DNA of 64,000 nt, from positions 55,170 to 119,169 of the forward strand of contig JBJXGE010000084.1 of the NCBI GenBank assembly GCA_046154185.1. Reading direction: 5' to 3'. How positions within the stretch are numbered: the stretch's first letter is position 1; each line of letters starts with the position of its first letter. Position numbers and translations under genes: made by a program. The notes beneath the pieces were generated by a model, which was given only the letters and a program-made list of their open reading frames with translations, had not been told where the DNA came from and searched no databases. The DNA comes from JBJXGE01 sp046154185 (GTDB lineage: Bacteria > Planctomycetota > UBA8108 > UBA1146 > JAJFFE01). This document shows positions 27,275-36,734 of this stretch, one piece after another.

Positions 27275-27694
27275 ATGGCGCGCGAACGCAAGCACGACGC
27301 ACTTTTTTTTCTGTTGGTGTCGCTCGCTAGTAGCGTTGTCGGTTGCGCACGCGCGCCGGTTCGCGATTATGGAACGGGCGCCGAGCTGATTCTCGAGAAA
27401 GCGAAGACGCAACCGGCCGACGTGCTCGCGGCCTTTGGCCGACCCGACAATATCTCCGGCAACTCGAACGACCGAGAAACTTGGACCTATAGACGCATGA
27501 CATATACGCCTTCCGGCGTCGAGCCGGCGGTCGATCCCCCACCGGAGCTCGATGCACCGTCGACCGCGAAACTCCGCTTGTTGTCTTGGCGGCGCGCGAA
27601 ACCGGCGCTCGGCGCCGAACGCGGACTCACGCTGTCCATCACGTGGCGCCAAGGCAAACTCGACGAGTACCAATACAGCACGATTTCGTACTGA
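27275..27694 (+). CDS. Small lipoprotein with SmpA/BamE-like fold
   Basis: 139 residues. A signal peptide ends in a lipobox (LASSVVGC), and the mature part contains a SmpA/OmlA/BamE-like segment: a helix ILEKAKTQPADVLAAFGRPD followed by strands with RETWTYRR and, near the end, LTLSITWRQGKLDEYQYS. BamE belongs to the outer-membrane barrel assembly machine; this protein shares the fold type only, and its role is not known. The next lipoprotein gene begins 18 bp after its stop. Confidence 0.7.
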   Translation: MARERKHDALFFLLVSLASSVVGCARAPVRDYGTGAELILEKAKTQPADVLAAFGRPDNISGNSNDRETWTYRRMTYTPSGVEPAVDPPPELDAPSTAKLRLLSWRRAKPALGAERGLTLSITWRQGKLDEYQYSTISY

Positions 27695-27712
27695 AAACAT
27701 ACTTAGAATCGA

Positions 27713-28819
27713 GTGTTGGTCGTGTTCGCCTCCCATCGATTATTAGTTCGTCTTTTCCCAATCTGCGCCGGCGCCACTCTCATAGCGACGGGTTGCGCCT
27801 CTTACAAAGCCCGTGAGGTCACGCCGGCAATCGTCGACAGCGCGCTCGAAGAACTCACAACCGCCGAGAGCGAAGCACGCCTGCGCCAACTGCTCGCGCT
27901 CCTTGAAGTCCGCGATTCGGCGCGCGATTTCGCGCGCGGCTTCATCGAAGCGAGCGCGTCCGAACTCGCGGATTCCGCGAAGCGCGAACCGTTTCTCAAG
28001 TTCAGCGAAGAGTTTGCCGCGCGGCTCGCCGCGAGCGCCACCGCCGATAAAGACGAATCGACGGCGCGGCTCGTCGCGACCACGTTGCACGCCCTCGGCA
28101 CGCGTGAGAACGGCGCCCGGCTGCGCGAAATCGTCGCGCAACTCGGCATGCGCGCGCTCGCCGCGGAAGTCGCCTCGGGTTTTGTCGAGGGTAGCGCGCA
28201 CGCGCTGACTGGCGCTGGCGCCTCCGATGCGATGGCCGCGCTGACTTCGTCGAGCGCCAAACTGGTTGCGGCGATGTCGCACGAACTCGCGCAAAATCTC
28301 GAGCGGGAGCTTGGACCCGTCCTGCGTGCGCAACTCGTGACAAGCGTTCAGGAAATCTGGCGCGCCGTGCTCAAAGGCGACAACCGCGCGATCGCCGCCG
28401 ACTTCGCGGCGAGCTTGTCCACATCGATGACGAACGCCGCCACGCGGGCGCTCGCGCGCGGACTCACGGAAGATCTTGCACCGGCGGTTTCGACTGCGCT
28501 CGGCGCGGCGTTGACACCCGAAACCAACGCCGCGCTCGGCCAGTCGGCACGAGAAGTCAGTCGACAAGCCGCGCTCGGCCTCAGCGACGCGTTGCGCGGC
28601 GAACTCGGCGCAACGCTCGCGCACGTGCAAGAGGAATGGTGGCAGCGACTCCACGGTTCGTTGGCCGATTCCGTCGCGGATGGCAAAGCAACCGCGGAAC
28701 GCTGGCTCAAGATCGCGATCGCCGGCGGAGTGGTGTTGGCGATCGCCGTACTGGCGCTGGCGATTTCTTATCTGCGCGCACGTCGACTACTCCGAACCCG
28801 TGAAGGCGCGAGTGCATGA
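27713..28819 (+). CDS. Alanine-rich lipoprotein with C-terminal membrane helix
   Basis: 368 residues: an N-terminal signal with lipobox-like TLIATGC, a long Ala/Leu/Glu-rich helical region (about 30-320) and a C-terminal helix (IAIAGGVVLAIAVLALAIS) with a basic tail. The combination of lipid anchor and membrane helix is unusual. No domain is recognised; repeated segments around ARGLTEDLAPAVSTALG recall amphipathic membrane-interacting helices. Start is a GTG with weak support. Its stop overlaps the ATG of the molybdopterin oxidoreductase (ATGA), so the two are translationally coupled. Confidence 0.65.
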   Translation: MLVVFASHRLLVRLFPICAGATLIATGCASYKAREVTPAIVDSALEELTTAESEARLRQLLALLEVRDSARDFARGFIEASASELADSAKREPFLKFSEEFAARLAASATADKDESTARLVATTLHALGTRENGARLREIVAQLGMRALAAEVASGFVEGSAHALTGAGASDAMAALTSSSAKLVAAMSHELAQNLERELGPVLRAQLVTSVQEIWRAVLKGDNRAIAADFAASLSTSMTNAATRALARGLTEDLAPAVSTALGAALTPETNAALGQSAREVSRQAALGLSDALRGELGATLAHVQEEWWQRLHGSLADSVADGKATAERWLKIAIAGGVVLAIAVLALAISYLRARRLLRTREGASA

Positions 28820-30873
28820 CAACGAAAACAGCTCAGACCATCTGCCCGCTCGACTGTCCCGACACGTGCGCGCTCGAAGTCACCGTCAGCGACGCGCGCA
28901 TCCGAGCCATTCGCGCGTCACGGTCGGCGGCGCACCCGATTACCGGTGGCTTCATCTGCGGGAAGGTCTCCCACTTCGATCGGCACGTCTACCACCGCGA
29001 CCGCATTCTGCATCCGATGCGACGCCGGGGCAAAAAGGGCGCGGGCGAATTCGAACGCATCACGTGGGACGAAGCGCTCGCCACGATCGTCGTGCGCTGG
29101 CGCGAACTCAGCGCGCGCCACGGCGCAGAGACGATTCTCCCGTACCACTACGGCGGCTCGAACGGCTATCTCACAGACGGTGGCATCGACGATTTGTTGT
29201 TCGCGCGACTCGGCGCATCGCGCATCGCGCGCACGTTGTGCGCCGTGCCCGCGACCGAAATGGCGGTGGCGATGTACGGCAAGATGCCGGGAGTCGCTTT
29301 CGAAGACTACGCGCACTCGCGTTGCATCATTGTGTGGGGCGCGAATCCGAAAGTTTCGAATATCCACCTCGTCCCGTTCCTGCACGAAGCCAAGCGGAAC
29401 GGCGCTTTCATCGCCATCGTCGATCCCCGCGCGAATTTCTCCGCGCACGAGATCGATTTGCATCTGCCGGTGTATCCCGGCGCGGATTTGCCGTTGGCAC
29501 TCGGTTTGATTCACGAATGTCAACGCGCCGGCCGTCTCCATCACGAGTTTCTGCGCCGGCACGCGATCGATGCGGAAGCCCTGCTCGCGGCCGCCGCCGA
29601 GTGGCCGCTCGAGCGCGCCGCAGCGACGGCGCGCGTGCCGCTGGCCGACGCGCGGCGACTCGCCTCGATCTATGCGAGCGCAACGCCAGCTGTCATTCGC
29701 ATCGGCTGGGGGCTCGAGCGCAACATCAACGGCGCGCCCGCGATCGCGGCGATTCTTGCACTGCCGGCGTTGCTTGGAAAATTCGGCGTGCGTGGCGGCG
29801 GCTATACGCTTTCCAACAGCGGCGCGGCAAAGCTCGATACCAAGCGATTGTTCGGTGATGTGCCGTGGACCACGCGCACCATCAATATGACGCGACTCGG
29901 CTCGGCGCTGAGTGGTCGCGGCGGCGACATGGACGATGTCCACGGCGATGGCGCGACTCCGCTCACGCCGGCGATTCATGCGTTGTTCGTCTACAACGCG
30001 AATCCCGTGGCGACAACGCCAGACCAAAACGCCATCGTCCACGGACTCGAGCGCGAGGACTTGTTCACCGTGGTCTTCGAACAAATCATGACCGACACCG
30101 CCGCCTACGCCGACATCGTCTTACCGGCGACGACCTTCCTCGAATCCGATGAGATTCGCCGCGGCTATGGCGCTTATGTCGTCGGCGCCGGTCGCCCTGT
30201 CATCGATGCGTGCGGTGAGGCGCGCACGAATCCCGCCGTCTTCGCCGCGCTTGGCCGTGCCTTGGGTTTCACGGACGCCGCGTTTTCGTGGGATGCGGAA
30301 ACGCTGCGACAAAAGACGCTCGAAGCCATCGAGATGACGGGTCGCCCCATCGACATCGCGAAACTCAACGCCGAGGGCCTTGTCGGCTATGACTTTCCTG
30401 GCGCCGCGCCCGTTCAGTTCGAGACCGTCTTGCCGCTGACCGCCGACCGCAAGGTTCATTTGCGGCCAGCGGCGCTCGGCGCAAAGCCGTTTCACTATCA
30501 CTGCATCGAAAGCCGTGAGTACCCGCTCGCGCTCATCTCGCCCGCCACCGGCGAAACCGTGAGTAGCACGCTTGGCGAGACTGGTCTGCGCGAGTTGCGC
30601 GTGGCTCTGCATCCGGACGACGCGGCCGCGCGCGGCATCGCGACGCGCGACGTCGTGCGCGTCTTCAATGCGCTCGGCGAAGTCGTCTGCCGCGCGGAAA
30701 TCAATGCGCGCGTGCGGCTCGGAGTGGTCATGTTGCCGAAAGGCGCGTGGCGCAAGTCGTCGCTCAACGGCAACATCTCGACCGCGCTTTGTCCGCCGCA
30801 CACGCAGTTGGTCGGTGGCGCCGCTTGCTATAACGACGCGCGCGTCGAAGTGGCGCGCGCCTCAGCCAGTTGA
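28816..30873 (+). CDS. Molybdopterin-dependent oxidoreductase (DMSO reductase superfamily)
   Basis: 685 residues, cytoplasmic (no Tat signal). The N-terminus binds a 4Fe-4S cluster through CPLDCPDTC and a fourth Cys in FICGKV. The molybdo-bis-MGD domains follow, with IIVWGANPKVSN, FIAIVDPRAN and the C-terminal dinucleotide-binding domain (from about 560, SPATGETVSS). The ICPLDCPDTC start is typical of a stand-alone subfamily without identified partner subunits; its substrate is not known. No cofactor or electron-transfer gene adjoins it. Coupling to the preceding lipoprotein gene is its one strong context clue. Confidence 0.88.
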   Translation: MTTKTAQTICPLDCPDTCALEVTVSDARIRAIRASRSAAHPITGGFICGKVSHFDRHVYHRDRILHPMRRRGKKGAGEFERITWDEALATIVVRWRELSARHGAETILPYHYGGSNGYLTDGGIDDLLFARLGASRIARTLCAVPATEMAVAMYGKMPGVAFEDYAHSRCIIVWGANPKVSNIHLVPFLHEAKRNGAFIAIVDPRANFSAHEIDLHLPVYPGADLPLALGLIHECQRAGRLHHEFLRRHAIDAEALLAAAAEWPLERAAATARVPLADARRLASIYASATPAVIRIGWGLERNINGAPAIAAILALPALLGKFGVRGGGYTLSNSGAAKLDTKRLFGDVPWTTRTINMTRLGSALSGRGGDMDDVHGDGATPLTPAIHALFVYNANPVATTPDQNAIVHGLEREDLFTVVFEQIMTDTAAYADIVLPATTFLESDEIRRGYGAYVVGAGRPVIDACGEARTNPAVFAALGRALGFTDAAFSWDAETLRQKTLEAIEMTGRPIDIAKLNAEGLVGYDFPGAAPVQFETVLPLTADRKVHLRPAALGAKPFHYHCIESREYPLALISPATGETVSSTLGETGLRELRVALHPDDAAARGIATRDVVRVFNALGEVVCRAEINARVRLGVVMLPKGAWRKSSLNGNISTALCPPHTQLVGGAACYNDARVEVARASAS

Positions 30874-30886
30874 AGGCACGGAAGCG

Positions 30887-31675
30887 TCAACGGGTCGCGA
30901 CCCATCCGCATGCGATCGCCGCGCCGAGCGCGATGAGTAATGCACAAACAATGCGTTGCAACCAGGCGATGGTGAGCTTCTTGAGCACGCGGTTGCCAAA
31001 GTACGCACCAGCAAAGGCCGCGAGCACCGCCACGGCGATCAACAGCAACTGATCGCTCCGCCAGCGCGTGGGCGCGTCGAAGCCGTAGATCACCAAACGC
31101 GCGGCGTCGACGAGCACGGCGCAAACGATGCCCGTGGCGATGAATCCTTCCTTGCTCAAACCGGCGCGTAACAAGAACACGCTGCGAAAGGCGCCTTGAT
31201 GCCCCGAGAGGCCGCCGAAAAATCCGCTCAGCACGCCGCCGATCGGGAGTAATGCGCGCCCGCCGCCGGCGCGAACAGCGGTCGAGTTCAATTCAAAAAG
31301 CGCGAAGCAGATCATCAAGACGCCGACGAGAAGGCCGAGCGGAGTCACCACGAACTCAGTGTCGCCGATCGTGTAGCGGAAGAGCGACGCTAGGCCCGAT
31401 AACCGAGCCATGAGCAGCGCGCCGCCGAAGGAAGCGGCGATCGCCGGCAAACCGAACAGCAACACGACCGACATCACCGCGCTCCGGCCGACGAGCGCGA
31501 GCTTGAACAAGTTATTGAGCAAGTGCACGACGCCGGTCATCGCGATGGCGACTTCGATAGGAAAGAACAACGCGAAGATCGGCAGCAGGAGTGTGCCGAG
31601 CCCGAAGCCCGAAAAGAACGTCAGTGCGGAAGCGCAAGACGCGCACAACGCGACAACGAGATACTGCTCCAGCAT
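30887..31675 (-). CDS. TauE/SafE-family anion exporter
   Basis: About 262 residues with seven or eight membrane helices and the family motif pattern: FFSGFGLGTLLLPIFALFFP near the N-terminus and GGVLSGFFGGLSGHQGAFR in the middle. TauE/SafE proteins export sulfite, sulfoacetate or similar anions. The ATG at 31675 (MLEQYLVV) is chosen; the frame continues to 31705 but overlaps the stop of the upstream gene. It follows the PurD-like gene and converges on the molybdopterin enzyme. Confidence 0.85.
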   Translation of the reverse strand: MLEQYLVVALCASCASALTFFSGFGLGTLLLPIFALFFPIEVAIAMTGVVHLLNNLFKLALVGRSAVMSVVLLFGLPAIAASFGGALLMARLSGLASLFRYTIGDTEFVVTPLGLLVGVLMICFALFELNSTAVRAGGGRALLPIGGVLSGFFGGLSGHQGAFRSVFLLRAGLSKEGFIATGIVCAVLVDAARLVIYGFDAPTRWRSDQLLLIAVAVLAAFAGAYFGNRVLKKLTIAWLQRIVCALLIALGAAIACGWVATR

Positions 31676-31680
31676 CTGGG

Positions 31681-32973
31681 TTAGGCCTCGCGCATGTAGC
31701 CCCAAGTGTGGAGTTTGTCGTGGTCCTCAAACCAGCGCTCGCCGATATCGTCGCGATAGTACATATCGGGAATCATGATGTTCTTGATGCGCGCGTAGGC
31801 TTGCGCTTGCGCCTGCCGCATCGTTTGACCGAGCCCGCACACGACGAGCACGACGCCAGCCGTTCCGGCAACGTACCATTGTCCGTTCACTTGCTTCACG
31901 TCCTCGATATGCACTTCTTCCGGAATTCCCTTCTTGAACAAGATCGCCGCGTTCTTCGACACCGATAGAAACGTCGCGTCGTCGTCAAAGGGAAACGGCG
32001 AAACGACGATGCGCACGCCGATCTGAAAACCGCTCTTCACCTTGAATTTCGTCAGCGTGCCGTGCGCGAGGTCGTGAAAGAACTCGCCGATCGGAGTCGT
32101 CATGCCCTCCTGCTGAATCATGATCGTCGGATAACCGAAGCGCGATGTGAACTCGAGCGGGTAGATGCCCTGCCCGTTGACGATGCAGTTGAGGTCGACG
32201 TAGCCGACGTACTTTTCGCGCGCGAGCATCGGCTCCATCTTCTTGAGCGTCGAAGTGAAAAGTCTATTGGGTCCGCTCCAATACATGCTCGTTCCCATTT
32301 CGCCCGTCGAAGGGCCGATATTGCCGGGGAAGAGCTTCTTGTTTTCGAAGTTGACGTTGATCGGATAGGCGAACTCGTTGCCGTTGAAGAACGCCCCGAC
32401 CGCGATCTCGACGCCGGTCACCCGCCGCTGGAGCTGAAACAGTTTGATCTCATCCGGGAACGACTTCTTGTAGGCCTCGAGCACGCGCACGACATCTTCG
32501 CCATCCTCCTCGTCGCCGACGAAGAGTCGTCGCTTGACGTTGGCGGCCGCGCCGCAGGGTTTGATCACATAGCGTTCGGGGTTGCTTTTGACGAAGGCGA
32601 CGGCGTCATCGAAATTGTTGAACTCGCGGTACGGCAGAATATTGACGCCGGCGCGCTTGAGTTCCTCTTGCCCAAACGCGCGATCGTCTTCGAGCCGGTC
32701 CGTGTACGCCGTGCCGCCGACCACGACTTTGCCGCGCGCTCGCAACGCTTCCGCTTTGGCGCCTTGCCCCAGCGTGTCGTCGAAAACGATGACGTCCGCC
32801 CAGTCGACCTCGCGCTCCCAGTCGGTGACCTTTGGCACGAAGCCATCGCCGATGTCACGATCCTTCTCGGAGTCAATCGAGTACTTGACCGCGTGGCCCT
32901 CTTTCGCGACCTGCCACGCGATGTCGGTGATCAGCCCGGAAATCGAGACGAACAAGAAATTCTTGGGTTTCAT
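31681..32973 (-). CDS. PurD-like ATP-grasp enzyme (phosphoribosylamine-glycine ligase homologue)
   Basis: 430 residues with an ATP-grasp fold: an N-terminal nucleotide-binding domain (KNFLFVSISGLITDIA), KPCGAA, and the metal-binding region GPSTGEMGTSMYW and VDLNCIVNGQGIYPLEFTSRFGYP. These match the PurD family, which joins phosphoribosylamine and glycine, but the N-terminus lacks the usual bacterial GSGGREHA motif and looks more like the archaeal/divergent group. It could be the genome's PurD or a ligase for another substrate. purM lies 14 kb away. ATG at 32973, without a clear ribosome-binding site. Confidence 0.72.
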   Translation of the reverse strand: MKPKNFLFVSISGLITDIAWQVAKEGHAVKYSIDSEKDRDIGDGFVPKVTDWEREVDWADVIVFDDTLGQGAKAEALRARGKVVVGGTAYTDRLEDDRAFGQEELKRAGVNILPYREFNNFDDAVAFVKSNPERYVIKPCGAAANVKRRLFVGDEEDGEDVVRVLEAYKKSFPDEIKLFQLQRRVTGVEIAVGAFFNGNEFAYPINVNFENKKLFPGNIGPSTGEMGTSMYWSGPNRLFTSTLKKMEPMLAREKYVGYVDLNCIVNGQGIYPLEFTSRFGYPTIMIQQEGMTTPIGEFFHDLAHGTLTKFKVKSGFQIGVRIVVSPFPFDDDATFLSVSKNAAILFKKGIPEEVHIEDVKQVNGQWYVAGTAGVVLVVCGLGQTMRQAQAQAYARIKNIMIPDMYYRDDIGERWFEDHDKLHTWGYMREA

Positions 32974-33124
32974 GGCGCCAATATGCCCGACGATTTGCGA
33001 GTTTGCGAGCCGGAGCGGCGCCGCGCAGTCAAGCGTTCTGCGGCCGGATTCATCGCCCCGTGTCGTGAGACGCCTGATGCCTAACCGGCAGGCGATGAAG
33101 CTGCTTGGAAATCGCTCTTTAATG

Positions 33125-33154
33125 TTGACCCGGATAAAGACGCCGTCTTAATAT
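33125..33154 (+). promoter_or_regulatory. Sigma-70-type promoter of the glycan operon
   Basis: TTGACC (33125-33130) and TAATAT (33149-33154) are separated by 18 bases, close to the TTGACA/TATAAT consensus. They lie 139 bp before the first methyltransferase ATG in a region with no gene on either strand. Expected transcription start is about 33161. Confidence 0.65.
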
Positions 33155-33292
33155 CCCCGTCTCTCAAAGGCAAAGGTCTGGGTACGATGACTGCCCCTTG
33201 AGCAGCTAGGGGAGCTTCATGCCGTGACGACCAAGGGTCGGCAAGGCCATCGGACTTTTCGCGGTCGGCCTCGGGGGAGGACGGCTGTTTTT

Positions 33293-34438
33293 ATGGGGCT
33301 GGAAAGCATTTTTCGTTTGAAGCGGCCCACTGAAAAGTCGGCGGCCCCGCCCAATAAGATCATCCACAAGGTGGTCGAAAACTGGCTCAAGCGCGCCGGT
33401 CGCGGGAACCGGAACGAACTCCGCGATGCGATCTACGACCAGTTGAAATCCGAGCTGAAAAAGTTACCCAAAGATGACTGGTCCGGCCGTTTTCGTTACT
33501 TGAGGGAGATGGAGCTTGCGCTCGATGAGGAAACTCGACTGCTCAACGCTCAGATCAAATCGGTCCGCCTGCTGTTCGCGAGAACGAGGGACCAGCTTTC
33601 TTCCGGCCTCTTGACGCGACTCCTCGATGGCCCAAAGGACGTGGCACTCAAGTCGCTCATCCGAAAAGTAGAAGACCGCGCCCTGCAAAAGGCCCTCAAG
33701 TCGGCATCCACGCGGGTCCTTCACCAAGCGGTCCTCGCTGCCATCAAGGATGGCACCGTGCGTTGGGACCGATTCCTTGAGAAAGACCAGCACGTTGGCC
33801 ATGGATTGAGCGAGCGTGTGATCGAACTGCCGCTGGCTCTCGAGTGCTCGAGACTTTCCGAACCGGGCAAGGTCCTCGATGCCGGATGCTCGTTGAACCA
33901 CGCGGATCTGCTCCCGGCGATGGGGCCCATCCAGGCCCGACTGGTCCACTTCACCATCTCCGCCGAACGCGAGCCGGTTTGCATCGATTCGGATAAAGTC
34001 TCCTACGTCTTCGGCGACCTGCGCTCGATCGACTTCAAAGACGGTACCTTCGACCGCATAGTTTGTGTCTCGACCATCGAGCACGTGGGACTCGACAATA
34101 CTGTCTACGGCGGGCCGCGTGACCACGACCCGGCGTCGTGGATCACGGCGTACCGCGAATTGCTGCGAGTTCTGGCTCCGGGCGGACAGATGCTGATAAC
34201 GTTTCCGCACGGCGCGGCTAAAAATCACGGGTGGTTCCAGGTCTTCGACGATCGGGACCTGCGCCGCATGCTGGACGAGTCACCGAGCGATCGCCACCAG
34301 GTCAAGTGTTACCGCTACGACGATTGGTGGTTCGAGGAACAGCATGGCGGCGTTACTCACGCACCGCTGCTCCCGGCGGTGAAGGGCGAGGCCGTCACCG
34401 GTCTGGCCGTGTTGCTCGTGACCAAGCGCGCGTCCTAG
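33293..34438 (+). CDS. SAM-dependent methyltransferase with long N-terminal helical region
   Basis: About 381 residues. The first 175 form a charged helical region. The class I methyltransferase domain follows: motif I LDAGCSLNHADLL, an acidic motif around VFGDLRSIDF, VSTIEHVGLDN, and motif LRVLAPGGQMLITFP. As first gene after the glycan promoter, it probably methylates the sugar chain or its end (inference). The ATG at 33293 is preceded by GGGGGAGG at long spacing. A GTG at 33224 with AGGGGAG nine bases before would add 23 Arg-rich residues. Confidence 0.8.
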   Translation: MGLESIFRLKRPTEKSAAPPNKIIHKVVENWLKRAGRGNRNELRDAIYDQLKSELKKLPKDDWSGRFRYLREMELALDEETRLLNAQIKSVRLLFARTRDQLSSGLLTRLLDGPKDVALKSLIRKVEDRALQKALKSASTRVLHQAVLAAIKDGTVRWDRFLEKDQHVGHGLSERVIELPLALECSRLSEPGKVLDAGCSLNHADLLPAMGPIQARLVHFTISAEREPVCIDSDKVSYVFGDLRSIDFKDGTFDRIVCVSTIEHVGLDNTVYGGPRDHDPASWITAYRELLRVLAPGGQMLITFPHGAAKNHGWFQVFDDRDLRRMLDESPSDRHQVKCYRYDDWWFEEQHGGVTHAPLLPAVKGEAVTGLAVLLVTKRAS

Positions 34439-34582
34439 CGGGGCACCCGAGTAGATGCACAGACATTGCACACAGAGGAGGGACTTCTCTTTGGTTCGCC
34501 GTTATGAGGATAGCTGCACTCGCGAAGGTGCTGGCGCTGCTCGGTCCCCCGGGGGCATGGACGCTCCGGGGCGATCTCCGGC

Positions 34583-35842
34583 ATGAACAGCCTCACCGTT
34601 GAGCGCCTAGGTAAGTGCTACCAAGTTGGAAAGAACAAACGCGGCGACAAACCGCCGCTATTCGATCGTTTCTTGACCGCGATGGGTCTCGGCATCCCCG
34701 GCAAGGCCAACTCCCGGGAGTTGTGGGCGCTTCGTGACGTGTCTTTCGAAGTTGAGCCAGGGACGATCCTGGGAATCATCGGACCGAACGGCGCGGGCAA
34801 GACCACACTGCTGAAAGTGCTGGCGCGCATCACCGTCCCCACCGAAGGACGGGTGGTCGGTCGGGGAAGAGTCGTCTCGCTCCTCGAGGTAGGTACCGGA
34901 TTCCAGGGAGATCTGACCGGCCGGGAAAATATTTTCATCAACGCCGCCATGTACGGTATCCCGCGCTCCGAGGTGTTGGAGAAGCTCGACCAGATCATCG
35001 ACTTCGCCGGAGTCCGGGAGTTTATTGACACGCCACTCAAGCACTACTCGAGTGGCATGTATCTGCGCCTGGCATTTTCGGTGGCCGTCAACATGGAGCC
35101 GGACATTCTACTCGCCGACGAAGTTTTGGCGGTGGGAGACCTCGACTTTCAAGAACGGTGTTTGGAGCGCGTGCGGCAGGCCGGCGAAGCTGGAATGACT
35201 GTGCTTTTTGTCTCGCACGACATGGCGGCCATCACCCGCTTGTCGCAGAAAGTGTTGTGGCTGAACGCGGGGCAAATAGTGGAGTGCGGCGCCACCGAAA
35301 AGGTAGTGGCGCATTACCAAGAATCCGCGTGGGCGCTGCTATCGACTCAAAAAAAAGCGCGCACGGGGAACCACGCGAATGAGTACGGGGAAATCGTGTC
35401 CGTCCGACTCACTTCCGCGTCGGGCCAAGAAATCGGCGCGGTCCGCGTATCGGAAGACTCGTTTATCCGCATGAATTTTCGGGCCTTCCAAGGAGGCCTC
35501 GCCGTACGGTGCGCACTGGACGTCTACACGAGGGGTATCCATGCCTTAAGGACGGTGCATCCGCGCGAGTTGACACTTCCTGCGCCGGGAAACTATCGCG
35601 CACTGCTCCGAATCCCGGCACATCTTCTCTCCGAGACAACTTATTCGTTGAATGCCAGCATCACGCTTCTGAAAGACGGCGCGCAGCATCCACTGGTTGA
35701 GTACAACGCATTGACGTTTCAGGTCTACGACACCGATGCAGACCGCTCTGCGCGCGGCACCTACCAGGGTCGCTTGCAAGGGGTGTTGACGCCGCGTTTG
35801 GACTGGGAGCTGGGAGAGGAGCCGGATGCCATCCGCGCTTGA
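34583..35842 (+). CDS. wzt: O-antigen/teichoic-type polysaccharide ABC exporter, ATP-binding subunit
   Basis: 419 residues. ABC cassette (1-245) with Walker A GPNGAGKTTLL, the Wzt-like EVGTGFQGDLTGRENIF, signature YSSGMYLRLAFSVA and Walker B DILLADEVLAVGD. A C-terminal beta-rich domain (about 260-419) resembles the Wzt domain that binds the modified non-reducing end of the chain before export. The N-terminal insertion (DKPPLFDRFLTAMG) is typical of exporters of surface glycans. The permease gene begins inside its last 17 bases, so the two are coupled. The 144 bp before it hold no gene. Confidence 0.92.
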   Translation: MNSLTVERLGKCYQVGKNKRGDKPPLFDRFLTAMGLGIPGKANSRELWALRDVSFEVEPGTILGIIGPNGAGKTTLLKVLARITVPTEGRVVGRGRVVSLLEVGTGFQGDLTGRENIFINAAMYGIPRSEVLEKLDQIIDFAGVREFIDTPLKHYSSGMYLRLAFSVAVNMEPDILLADEVLAVGDLDFQERCLERVRQAGEAGMTVLFVSHDMAAITRLSQKVLWLNAGQIVECGATEKVVAHYQESAWALLSTQKKARTGNHANEYGEIVSVRLTSASGQEIGAVRVSEDSFIRMNFRAFQGGLAVRCALDVYTRGIHALRTVHPRELTLPAPGNYRALLRIPAHLLSETTYSLNASITLLKDGAQHPLVEYNALTFQVYDTDADRSARGTYQGRLQGVLTPRLDWELGEEPDAIRA

Positions 35843-36734
35843 AGCGCCGCCGTCGAATGCGCGCGCCGGCGGCCTGCCACCTCGGGCCGCACCCAAAAAA
35901 GAATGGGTCATCGAACCCCGCACCGCGGGTGCGGTCGCGCGAGCGCGTGAGATGTGGAACTATCGCTTTCTATTCCGGTACTTCGCGGCCCGAATGCTGG
36001 AAAAGACCTACGCTCGGACCGCTCTCGGCCGGCTGTGGATTTTCATCCGTCCTTTGTTCCCGGTGCTGGTCAACACCCTGGTTTTTGGTGGCTTGATCGG
36101 CGTGTCGAGCGGTGAGGTTCCCTATTTTCTTTTCTTCTTGGCTGGCATTGCCAGCTGGCAACTCTTCGATCAGTCCATCTTTTGGGCCACTCGCAGCCTA
36201 GAACTGAACCGCAAGTTCATCAAAAGGCTCTACTTTCCCCGGATGATTCTCCCTTTGGCCAGCGTCGCGCCGGCATTGGTCGAGTGCCTCATCTACCTGG
36301 GCCTGATACTCATCGCCGCCGGTTACTACTACCTGTCCACGGGCAAGCTGTACCTGATTCCGGGCGTCAATCTACTGCTCGCGTTTGTGGCCATGGGCCT
36401 TAGCGTGGCCTTGGCCGTGGGGATGGGACTCTGGACTTCAGTGATCGGCGCCTACATTCGCGACGTGCGCTTCACACTTCGCTACGTGCTGAGTTTTTGG
36501 TTCTTTCTTACTCCAGTCATCTATCCGTCAACTTACATCCCTGAAAAGCTACGTTGGCTGGTCGCACTGAATCCGATGGCCACTCTGGTGGAAACGTTCA
36601 GGTGGGGAACTCTCGGCATCGGAGAATTCCGCCCGTGGTCTTTTCTTCTTGCCATCGGCATTATCGTCGTCGTGTCAGCCGGAGGAGCCTGGTACTTCGC
36701 AAAAGCGGAGGCGGCATCGGTGGACAAATTATGA
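35826..36734 (+). CDS. wzm: Polysaccharide ABC exporter, permease subunit
   Basis: 302 residues of the ABC-2 family with six membrane helices (from about residue 60) and a 50-residue cytoplasmic N-terminus carrying an amphipathic stretch (WNYRFLFRYFAARMLEKTYAR). ALGRLWIFIRPLFPVLVNTL and FFLTPVIYPSTYIPEKLRWL are the usual Wzm motifs. With Wzt it moves a lipid-linked glycan across the inner membrane. A strong GGAGAGGAG precedes the ATG. Its stop overlaps the start of the duplicated transferase (ATGA). Confidence 0.92.
   Translation: MPSALEAPPSNARAGGLPPRAAPKKEWVIEPRTAGAVARAREMWNYRFLFRYFAARMLEKTYARTALGRLWIFIRPLFPVLVNTLVFGGLIGVSSGEVPYFLFFLAGIASWQLFDQSIFWATRSLELNRKFIKRLYFPRMILPLASVAPALVECLIYLGLILIAAGYYYLSTGKLYLIPGVNLLLAFVAMGLSVALAVGMGLWTSVIGAYIRDVRFTLRYVLSFWFFLTPVIYPSTYIPEKLRWLVALNPMATLVETFRWGTLGIGEFRPWSFLLAIGIIVVVSAGGAWYFAKAEAASVDKL

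Noticed and set aside
28918..30084. 388-codon open frame on the minus strand
   Set aside because: Fully opposite the molybdopterin oxidoreductase, whose motifs are certain.
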